Source of the DNA: an uncultured Lachnospiraceae bacterium
Lineage (GTDB): Bacteria > Bacillota > Clostridia > Lachnospirales > Lachnospiraceae
Direction: 5' to 3'
Length of the DNA stretch: 7,394 nt
NCBI GenBank assembly: GCA_934418055.1
Contig: CAKRWX010000115.1
Span: forward strand, 1 to 7,394
Shown here: in pieces, positions 1 through 5,707 of the stretch
Layout of the letters: each line of letters opens with the position of its first letter
How positions within the stretch are numbered: the first letter of the stretch is position 1
Notes under the pieces: generated by a model
What the model saw: only the letters and a program-made list of their open reading frames with translations
Databases searched by the model: none
Told to the model about the DNA's origin: nothing
Program-made: the position numbers and the translations under genes

Positions 1-294
1 GTCATGAAGCACATCGGAAATGGTGATTTCCTGTGGTTTTAACATCAGTACCTCGTCCAGACCAATCTTGCAGTTGGTCCACATGCCGCAGCTGGTGGGA
101 TATTTGCCAGTCATCAGAGACGCACGGTGCGGAGAACATAATGGATAGGTGCTGATGGCATTGGTACAGGACATGCTTTCCGCCGCAAACCGGTCCATGT
201 TTGGCGTTGCCACCGGGTCCTCGCCAGCCGCCCCCACCGCATGGGCTCTCCACTGATCCGCAAAAATATAGAGTAAATTCTTCTGTTTTCCCAT
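1..294 (-). CDS. Sulfatase (formylglycine-dependent, Cys-type), N-terminal part only
   Basis: This is the first 98 residues of a sulfatase-family hydrolase; the gene runs off the left edge, so the rest of the active site is not seen. The N-terminus reads MGKQKNLLYIFADQW, with D13-Q14 in the place of the first metal-binding pair of the family. The signature PLCSPHRASLMTGKYP follows at about residues 51-66: C53 fits the C-x-P-x-R site that is converted to formylglycine, and the trailing TG is conserved. Family members hydrolyse sulfate esters; phosphonate or phosphodiester hydrolases share the fold and motif and cannot be excluded. There is no signal peptide, so a cytoplasmic location is inferred. 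The start is fixed by an AGGAG site (302-306) seven bases upstream. The gene follows the transporter operon on the same strand, after a terminator. No convincing promoter is visible in 295-385, so read-through is possible. Confidence 0.9.
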   Translation of the reverse strand, partial: MGKQKNLLYIFADQWRAHAVGAAGEDPVATPNMDRFAAESMSCTNAISTYPLCSPHRASLMTGKYPTSCGMWTNCKIGLDEVLMLKPQEITISDVLHD

Positions 295-385
295 TTTCCT
301 GCTCCTTTATGAAATCCCACTCTCCTAACAATCCCAAAAACACGCTTATTTTTATGCAAGTTCTGGTCGGACATGGGTATAATAA

Positions 386-418
386 GGAAAAACCGGGATC
401 GAGTTTCCCCAATCCCGG
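386..418 (-). terminator. Intrinsic terminator after the transporter operon
   Basis: Read on the minus strand, a perfect 7-bp stem (CCGGGAT/ATCCCGG, 412-418 with 393-399) continues inward with four more pairs, two of them G-U, and closes on a GAAA tetraloop. It is followed at once by a TTTTT tract (392-388). It starts about 15 bases after the stop of the solute-binding protein gene. It should end most transporter transcripts before the downstream sulfatase, leaving that gene on read-through or on its own undetected promoter. Confidence 0.88.
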
Positions 419-432
419 CATTTTATTACCAA

Positions 433-2076
433 TTAGTTTTTGCCTAAGTAAGTATCATATGCCTGCTGGTTGATCTCCAGTGCACGGTCGATACCTCTAG
501 CCTTTAACTCAGCAATGAAATCATCGTAATCTGCTTCGAAATCATTAACGCCAAGTACCCAGGACTGGAATTTCTCTTCTACATATGGCTGAATGCTTGC
601 CATGATGTTCTTGTACTCTGTGTCATCCTCAGCAGTGTATTTTAACTCAATCTCACCATCTGCATATGGAGGCATATCAGTACCAAACCACTCTGGATGG
701 GAATCATACATATCACTTGCTTCTTTACCGATCTCAGTCATAACTGCTTTCTCGTAGTTACCATCCTGGCACATACCGATACGATACTGAGCGCCGATGG
801 AACGCAGATAACCGATAGGAGTTAACTCAGATTTTAACACTTTATCAGTAAACTGTCTGGTACCGTCTGCATTCACTGTATAAGTATCACCCTCGATACC
901 CCAGTTCATTAATGCATCGCCCTCTTCTGTGAAGAAGTAGTCCATGAATTTGATCACAGTCTCAGGATCGGAGCACATAGAAGAAATACCCCAGCCTGCG
1001 CCTGGATAACGGCTGACACGCTCTTTTACGTTGCCATTCTGATCTGCTGGCGGAGCAAATGGAACCATCTCAAAGCCTGGGATCGCATCTGCTAAGGAAG
1101 TGTTGTAGTTACCGGCACTTACCCAGTCATGGGTACATCCACCTAAGTTACCACTTAACAGGGTATCACGTGCGGAAGATCCTCTTGTGAAGAACTCTGG
1201 GTCAAGGATGCCTTCCTCATACCACTGGATCATACCCTTAACACCAGTCTTGAAGTTCTCTTCCAGCGGCTCGAAGGTCATCTTGCCATCTCTTGGATAG
1301 AAGGTTGTGCTGGTATCCCACAGATACAGGTACTCTTCTGGCATCTTCCAGCCTGCACGGTCAAATAACGGAACCTCATCCTTCAGGCCATTGCCGTTTG
1401 GATCCTCGTTGCGGAATGCATATAATACATCATGCAGCTCGTCTACCGTTGTCGGAACCTCCAGACCCAGCTTATCTAACCAGTCTTTACGGATCCACCA
1501 GTACTCTGCAGAAAGCAGCTCCTGGTTCTTTGGAATGTAGTAGATGTTTCCGTCTAAGGAGTAGCATGCCTGACGGAAACGGTCATCCTCTTCCATAACT
1601 GCTTTGATGTGTGGAGCGTACTGATCGATCAGGTCGTTTAACGGGATCAGTCCACCATCACGACCTAACTTCTCTAATTCAGAGCTATCCTTGTAGCTGA
1701 TGATATCAGCTAACTGACCGGAGCTTAACATTAAGTTGAAAGCCTCATCCTCGTTGGAGTTGGTCAGAGCGATCGTACCTTTTAAACCAATGTTAGTACG
1801 TTTCTGTACTTCCTGCCATACCTGCCAGTTGCTATCGAATGGCATGTTGTTGAAGTTATCAAAAATCGTAAACTCTTTTGGCTCAGCACTAATTAAGCTG
1901 CCCTCTAAGCCGGACTCGGTCGCAGCCTCTGTGGCTGCTGCCTCTGTACCTGCTGCCTGTGCAGCTGCTGTTGTGCTGGTAGTTTCACCGCTCTTTCCTG
2001 AGCAGCCTGCGGTCATAGATGCAGTCATAGCTGCTAACAGCATGAGCGCCATTACTTTTCTGGAATCTTTTTTCAT
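433..2076 (-). CDS. Extracellular sugar-binding lipoprotein of an ABC transporter (LplA/YtcQ-like)
   Basis: This 547-residue protein would capture a carbohydrate outside the cell and deliver it to the two permeases encoded just upstream. A basic N-terminus and hydrophobic core end in the lipobox TAGC, so C25 is the likely lipidated residue after cleavage. Residues of about 28-55 form a low-complexity A/T/E linker, the usual tether between membrane and binding domain. The mature part resembles the long (about 500-residue) family 1 solute-binding proteins of the LplA/YtcQ/YesO group. It includes the aromatic segment EYWWIRKDWLDKLGL at about 191-205 and an acidic loop EDPNGNGLKDE at about 224-234 that looks like an EF-hand-type calcium loop. 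The start is supported by AGGAGG (2086-2091) nine bases upstream, and the gene lies 20 bases after permease 2, so it is the last gene of the operon. The ligand cannot be told from sequence; the sulfatases on either side suggest a sulfated glycan. Confidence 0.92.
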   Translation of the reverse strand: MKKDSRKVMALMLLAAMTASMTAGCSGKSGETTSTTAAAQAAGTEAAATEAATESGLEGSLISAEPKEFTIFDNFNNMPFDSNWQVWQEVQKRTNIGLKGTIALTNSNEDEAFNLMLSSGQLADIISYKDSSELEKLGRDGGLIPLNDLIDQYAPHIKAVMEEDDRFRQACYSLDGNIYYIPKNQELLSAEYWWIRKDWLDKLGLEVPTTVDELHDVLYAFRNEDPNGNGLKDEVPLFDRAGWKMPEEYLYLWDTSTTFYPRDGKMTFEPLEENFKTGVKGMIQWYEEGILDPEFFTRGSSARDTLLSGNLGGCTHDWVSAGNYNTSLADAIPGFEMVPFAPPADQNGNVKERVSRYPGAGWGISSMCSDPETVIKFMDYFFTEEGDALMNWGIEGDTYTVNADGTRQFTDKVLKSELTPIGYLRSIGAQYRIGMCQDGNYEKAVMTEIGKEASDMYDSHPEWFGTDMPPYADGEIELKYTAEDDTEYKNIMASIQPYVEEKFQSWVLGVNDFEADYDDFIAELKARGIDRALEINQQAYDTYLGKN

Positions 2077-2096
2077 TTTTAATTTCCTCCTTTTTT

Positions 2097-2993
2097 TTAT
2101 CCCTTTACACCGCCCACGGTAAGGCCGGTCTTAAAGTACTTCTGAACAAACGGGAACACGATCAGCATTGGAATGATCGCAATGATGATCACAGCGTAAA
2201 TAATTGTAGTCGGTGAGCTCATGGACTCTGCAGTCACTAAAGCTGCATCTGCTGCGTTAGCCACACGGTCAACCAGCATCTTCTTTAACATAACCTGAAG
2301 CGGAGCCTTTTTGTCATCCTGCAACAACTGCATAGCCCAGAAGTAACTGTTCCAACGGTTTACACCGTAGAACATTGCAACCGTTGCTAATGCCGGTTTT
2401 GATAATGGCAGGAAGATCTTATAGAAGATCGTGAAATGGTTTGCTCCATCGATGAAGGCTGCCTCCTCCAGTTCCATCGGAACCTGCTCAAAGAAGCTCT
2501 TCATGATGATCATGTTGTAGGTGTTGATGGCAAAACCGAAGATAATTGCGGTTCTGGTATCCAGAAGTCCGAAATTCTTGAAGTTTAAGTAGGTCGGAAT
2601 GATTCCGGCGTTAAACCACATGGTAAATACCGTAAATAAGGTGAAGAATTTGCGGAACATCAGTTTCTTCTTAGATAACGCATATGCCATACTGGTAGAG
2701 AAAGCCATATTGATCAGAACACCAAATGCGGTATAGAAAATGGTGTTGGCATAAGCAATCCAGATACCTGGCTTTGCGCAGGCCTGCTTATAGCTTTCTA
2801 AAGTAAAATGTTTGATGGAAAACATAACGGTACCATTTTCCACATATAAAGGCTTACTTAAGGAAGCGATCAGTGCATAATAGATTGGGTAAAGTACAAC
2901 GATGGAGATCAAAATTCCAAGAATTGTCATTCCCGCATCAAAAATCCGTTCGCCGGTACCTATGACACGGCCATGATTTTTATGTTTTTTCAT
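2097..2993 (-). CDS. Sugar ABC transporter permease 2 (LplC/YtcP-like, CUT1 type)
   Basis: This 298-residue integral membrane protein should form one half of the transport channel with the 315-residue permease. It has about six hydrophobic segments, the first near residues 20-42 and the last near 262-283. The binding-protein-dependent permease loop, which contacts the ATPase, is clear at about residues 177-200: EEAAFIDGANHF, then a run ending IFLPLSKP, matching the EAA-G-I-LP pattern. The C-terminus TGLTVGGVKG is typical of the LplC/YtcP branch. Length is normal for the family. An AGGAGG site (2999-3004) lies five bases before the ATG and overlaps the stop codon of the upstream permease, indicating translational coupling. 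No ATPase gene is present; such systems commonly use a shared MsmX-type ATPase encoded elsewhere. Confidence 0.93.
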   Translation of the reverse strand: MKKHKNHGRVIGTGERIFDAGMTILGILISIVVLYPIYYALIASLSKPLYVENGTVMFSIKHFTLESYKQACAKPGIWIAYANTIFYTAFGVLINMAFSTSMAYALSKKKLMFRKFFTLFTVFTMWFNAGIIPTYLNFKNFGLLDTRTAIIFGFAINTYNMIIMKSFFEQVPMELEEAAFIDGANHFTIFYKIFLPLSKPALATVAMFYGVNRWNSYFWAMQLLQDDKKAPLQVMLKKMLVDRVANAADAALVTAESMSSPTTIIYAVIIIAIIPMLIVFPFVQKYFKTGLTVGGVKG

Positions 2994-3003
2994 ATCGTCC
3001 TCC

Positions 3004-3951
3004 TTACCACAGTGCTGTATCCGTAATCTTACGGCTTACTTTATTAGAAACAACTACTAATACCAGTGCGATGAATGCCTCAAACAGACCAACGGCTGTA
3101 GACAGACCATAGTTACCATTCTCAAAACCAAGACGATAGGAATAGGTAGCGATGATATCAGATACAGAGTAGGTTGATGGCTGGTACAGAAGAAGGATTG
3201 CCTCGTAACCAACCTTCACGATCTTACCTACATTCAGTACGAACATCGTTACAACGGTAGGTAAAATAGCTGGGATCGTAATGTTTTTGATCTTCTGCCA
3301 TCTGCCTGCTCCATCTACGGTTGCTGCCTCATAAAGACAAGGATCAATACCCATGATCGCCGCAATGTAAACCAGAGAGTTGAAACCTGCTGTCTGCCAT
3401 AAGGTCATGGTTGTGTAGATTCCTCTGAAATATTGAGGCTTTACCATGAAGTAGATCGGCTCGATTCCCAGTTTCATAAGGAACATATTGATGATACCGG
3501 TACTTGGTGATAAGAAGTTAACTACCATACCGCAGACAACTACGACTGACACAAAGTATGGAAGCAGCGTTGCCATCTGAGTGAATTTGCTTACGATTTT
3601 GTTCTTCATCTCAGTAACGGCAACTGCCAGCAGGATCGGAACCGGGAAACACACAACGATCTGCCAGAAGGAGATCATAATGGTGTTTTTAAATACTCGG
3701 ATGAAATCCCGTCCTGTTAGGAAATCAATGAAATTCTTGAATCCAACAAACTTACTTCCGGCAATACCTTTAAAGATATTGTAGTCGTAAAAGGCGATCC
3801 GCAATCCGGTCATTGGCCGATAAGCGAATGCCAGGTACCATAACAGGCCCGGAAGTAATAATAAGTACAGCTGATAATTCTTTCCAATGCTTTTTGCTCC
3901 GGCTATGAACCGTTCTCCAATTCCAGCCTTTGCATTTTCTTTATTCTGCAT
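3004..3951 (-). CDS. Sugar ABC transporter permease 1 (LplB/YteP-like, CUT1 type)
   Basis: This 315-residue integral membrane protein is the first gene of the leftward operon and the partner of the 298-residue permease. After a short basic cytoplasmic tail, the first membrane segment (YLLLLPGLLWYLAFAY, about residues 29-44) carries the LLPGL pattern common in LplB/YteP-type permeases. The EAA loop is at about residues 207-231: YEAATVDGAGRWQKIKNI followed by TIPAILP. About six membrane segments can be drawn, the last near 283-302. The start is supported by AAGGGGG (3958-3964) six bases upstream. The next gene begins ten bases after its stop. A promoter is proposed at 4024-4052, giving a leader of about 65 bases with a small hairpin. 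The substrate is unknown; a sulfated oligosaccharide is inferred only from the neighbours. Confidence 0.93.
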   Translation of the reverse strand: MQNKENAKAGIGERFIAGAKSIGKNYQLYLLLLPGLLWYLAFAYRPMTGLRIAFYDYNIFKGIAGSKFVGFKNFIDFLTGRDFIRVFKNTIMISFWQIVVCFPVPILLAVAVTEMKNKIVSKFTQMATLLPYFVSVVVVCGMVVNFLSPSTGIINMFLMKLGIEPIYFMVKPQYFRGIYTTMTLWQTAGFNSLVYIAAIMGIDPCLYEAATVDGAGRWQKIKNITIPAILPTVVTMFVLNVGKIVKVGYEAILLLYQPSTYSVSDIIATYSYRLGFENGNYGLSTAVGLFEAFIALVLVVVSNKVSRKITDTALW

Positions 3952-3973
3952 CAGAATCCCCCTTTCTTATTTT

Positions 3974-3995
3974 CGTCATCCCTGACGTCTGACGT
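3974..3995 (-). repeat. Tandem heptamer and small hairpin in the transporter leader
   Basis: On the plus strand the heptamer CTGACGT occurs twice in direct tandem (3982-3988 and 3989-3995). The first copy also forms a dyad with CGTCA at 3974-3978 (CGTCA-TCCC-TGACG). In the leader RNA of the transporter operon this would be a 5-bp hairpin with a GGGA (GNRA-type) loop, ending about nine bases before the ribosome binding site of permease 1. It could be a protein-binding site on DNA or a leader structure; the function is not known. Confidence 0.45.
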
Positions 3996-4023
3996 GGTAG
4001 GTGTTCTCCCTTGCGATGGCTTA

Positions 4024-4052
4024 AGTATACCCGGCCTGTTTTCAAAAGTAAA
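4024..4052 (-). promoter_or_regulatory. Predicted sigma-A promoter of the transporter operon
   Basis: On the minus strand, TTTACT (4052-4047) and TATACT (4029-4024) are separated by exactly 17 bases. They match the housekeeping consensus at 4 of 6 and 5 of 6 positions. Transcription would start near 4017, giving a leader of about 65 bases before the permease 1 start at 3951. The weak -35 fits a promoter that needs an activator, which is inference. Confidence 0.6.
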
Positions 4053-4057
4053 TCTCT

Positions 4058-4129
4058 CATTTTCCAGACGATTTTCATTTTTCAATATGCCGGCAAAAAA
4101 GTTGCTTTTTGTCCATCATCATTTTTCAA
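4058..4129. repeat. Direct repeats CATTTTTCAA between the divergent promoters
   Basis: The decamer CATTTTTCAA occurs twice in the same orientation (4076-4085 and 4120-4129), 44 bases apart. A degenerate third copy, CATTTTCCA, is at 4058-4066, just upstream of the -35 of the transporter promoter. The copies lie in the stretch of about 100 bases between the two -35 boxes, where an activator for both operons would be expected to bind. Low-complexity T-rich sequence could produce this by chance. Confidence 0.35.
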
Positions 4130-4155
4130 CTTCATCTACAAAGGACAAATCGGTA

Positions 4156-4184
4156 TTGCCTTTTGCCATTATTTATATTATATT
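4156..4184 (+). promoter_or_regulatory. Predicted sigma-A promoter of the sulfatase-regulator operon
   Basis: TTGCCT (4156-4161) and TATATT (4179-4184) are separated by 17 bases and match the consensus at 4 of 6 and 5 of 6 positions. Transcription would start near 4191, about 43 bases before the sulfatase ATG. The surrounding AT-rich sequence offers alternative -10 registers, so the exact hexamer is less sure than the presence of a promoter. Confidence 0.55.
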
Positions 4185-4221
4185 AACAGAAGTTAGATGG
4201 ATTTTTATAACTTTTATACAG

Positions 4222-4228
4222 AAGGGGG
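4222..4228 (+). promoter_or_regulatory. Ribosome binding site that fixes the sulfatase start
   Basis: AAGGGGG lies five bases before the ATG at 4234. The reading frame stays open upstream to an ATG at 3994, but that start would place the promoter and repeats inside the gene and add 80 residues unlike any sulfatase. The start at 4234 is therefore preferred. Confidence 0.85.
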
Positions 4229-4233
4229 ATTCC

Positions 4234-5703
4234 ATGCAAAATACTAACTATCTTCTGATCCTCTGTGATCAGTTGTCTGCTACTGCACTGAGTGCTTACG
4301 GCAACACCTATTCCCAGACACCGAATCTGGACAGGCTGGCCGCTCAGTCTGCAGTATTTGACTATACCTATACGCCATGTCCTTTATGTCAGCCTGCAAG
4401 AGCGTCATTCTGGACCTCCAGATATCCGCATGAGACCAATGTGCGGACCAATCTTCCGGTTCAGGAATTTCCTATTTATAAGCAGAACGAATCAATAAGA
4501 CCAGGGACGTTTGCCCGCATCTCCGATGAGATCAAAGGCATGGGCGAGTATTTTTCCGATGCCGGATACAAATGCATCCACTTTGGCAAGGATCATTCTT
4601 ACGGCGCCCTGAAGGGCTTTGATGTGATACCGGATGTGCAGATCAATATACCGCGAACAAACCCGTCCATCAACTTCGACTATGAAACCTATCTGGATGT
4701 GGACACGACCGCCAAGACAGTCTCCTGGCTGACTGACCAGGCTCCTGCTCTGGATCAGCCATTTTTAGCAGTCGCTGATATCCAGAATCCGCATAACATC
4801 TGTGGTTATATCGGTGAGATGCGTGATGGATGTCATCCTGAGAATTTTGAACTTGACCGTGAACTTCCTCCGCTTCCGGAGAACTTTGATTTTGATGATC
4901 TGGAAAACCGTCCGGAATTTATCCAGTATTTATGCTGTGCACACCGCAGGCTGCGCCACGCCGCCCACTGGACACCACTGGATTACCAGTATTATCTCTA
5001 CGCTTACTACTACTATCTTGCCATGGCAGATAAGCAGATCGGTCAGATCCTGGATGCCCTGGATAAAAGCGGCAAGCGTGAAAACACTGTGATCCTGTTC
5101 TTTGCTGATCACGGAGAGGGAATGGCAGGTCATCATATGGTCACTAAGTACGGTGTTTTCTATGAAGAAAGCAACCATGTACCATTTATGTTCTCTGGTC
5201 CTGGCATCAAAAAAGGACGGATCGGAGGAGTTTCTTCCTTATTAGATATACTTCCAACCATGCTTGATTACTCCGGAATTCCTTACGATGGATTAGCCGG
5301 AACCAGCCAGTATGACGCGATCACCGGTAATACTTCCGTCTCTGCATCACCTTATGTGGCAGCAGAATGGCAGGATGAATTCCGTGGTTATACCGTTCCT
5401 GGACGCATGATCTGTGATGAAAACTACAAATACATCTGCTACGGAGAGCCTGACAGTGAAGAGCTGTTTGATCTGAAGAAAGATCGTTTGGAAAAGATCA
5501 ACGTTGCAAAGGATCCTTCTTATGCATCCGTGCTGGATCAATATCGTGAAAAACTGGAAGCACACCTGGCACTGACTCACGATGATTTCCACCAGTTAGC
5601 GGTTTCCGATCATTCTGCTTACCGCCATCACAAATTGGGATACTGCAATCATGAGGGACTAAGTGCAGTTGAGGTGTATGCCCAGTCAATAAAGAAGGGT
5701 TGA
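4234..5703 (+). CDS. Sulfatase (formylglycine-dependent, Cys-type), likely cytoplasmic
   Basis: This complete 489-residue sulfatase-family protein would remove sulfate ester groups from an imported glycan. Most active-site elements of the family are visible: D12-Q13 (first metal pair) in LLILCDQ, C52 in PLCQPARASFWTSRYP as the formylglycine residue, K119 and H121 in FGKDHSYG, H187 in QNPHNI, D292-H293 in FFADHGEG, and K305 in VTKYG. The C-terminal part (NYKYICYGEPDSEELFDL) is the usual sulfatase tail subdomain. One deviation is TSR in place of the common TGR after the C-x-P-x-R core. A tyrosine-rich helix (YQYYLYAYYYYLAMADK) precedes the last metal site. The protein starts almost directly with the first beta strand, without a signal peptide, so cytoplasmic action is inferred. 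It needs a sulfatase-maturing enzyme encoded elsewhere. The sulfated substrate is unknown; a phosphonate or phosphodiester hydrolase of the same superfamily is a less likely alternative. Confidence 0.93.
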   Translation: MQNTNYLLILCDQLSATALSAYGNTYSQTPNLDRLAAQSAVFDYTYTPCPLCQPARASFWTSRYPHETNVRTNLPVQEFPIYKQNESIRPGTFARISDEIKGMGEYFSDAGYKCIHFGKDHSYGALKGFDVIPDVQINIPRTNPSINFDYETYLDVDTTAKTVSWLTDQAPALDQPFLAVADIQNPHNICGYIGEMRDGCHPENFELDRELPPLPENFDFDDLENRPEFIQYLCCAHRRLRHAAHWTPLDYQYYLYAYYYYLAMADKQIGQILDALDKSGKRENTVILFFADHGEGMAGHHMVTKYGVFYEESNHVPFMFSGPGIKKGRIGGVSSLLDILPTMLDYSGIPYDGLAGTSQYDAITGNTSVSASPYVAAEWQDEFRGYTVPGRMICDENYKYICYGEPDSEELFDLKKDRLEKINVAKDPSYASVLDQYREKLEAHLALTHDDFHQLAVSDHSAYRHHKLGYCNHEGLSAVEVYAQSIKKG

Positions 5704-5707
5704 TTGC

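Noticed and set aside
2..421. Long open frame on the minus strand overlapping the start of the partial sulfatase in another frame, with a further overlapping plus-strand frame at 201-473.
   Set aside because: They overlap a frame with clear sulfatase motifs, have no ribosome binding site, and give low-complexity translations with no family features.
2091..2099. Run of eight A residues on the minus strand after the permease 2 stop, considered as a phase-variable tract.
   Set aside because: It begins within the TAA stop codon and ends before the AGGAGG site, so length changes would alter neither reading frame nor the spacing from ribosome binding site to start.
1736..2122. Plus-strand open frame of 128 codons opposite the start of the binding-protein gene.
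   Set aside because: It is antisense to the signal peptide and A/T/E linker; its alanine- and valine-rich translation is a by-product of that repetitive coding sequence, and it crosses the gene junction.
4094..4111. Inverted repeat CAAAAA-AGTTGC-TTTTTG, considered as a terminator.
   Set aside because: It is a weak A/T stem between two divergent promoters with no gene running into it from either side. A loose dyad in AT-rich DNA is the simpler reading.
3994..4233. An 80-residue N-terminal extension of the plus-strand sulfatase frame, beginning at an ATG at 3994.
   Set aside because: It has no ribosome binding site, covers the predicted divergent promoters and repeats, and would put an unrelated stretch before the family's normal N-terminus; the ATG at 4234 has a strong ribosome binding site.
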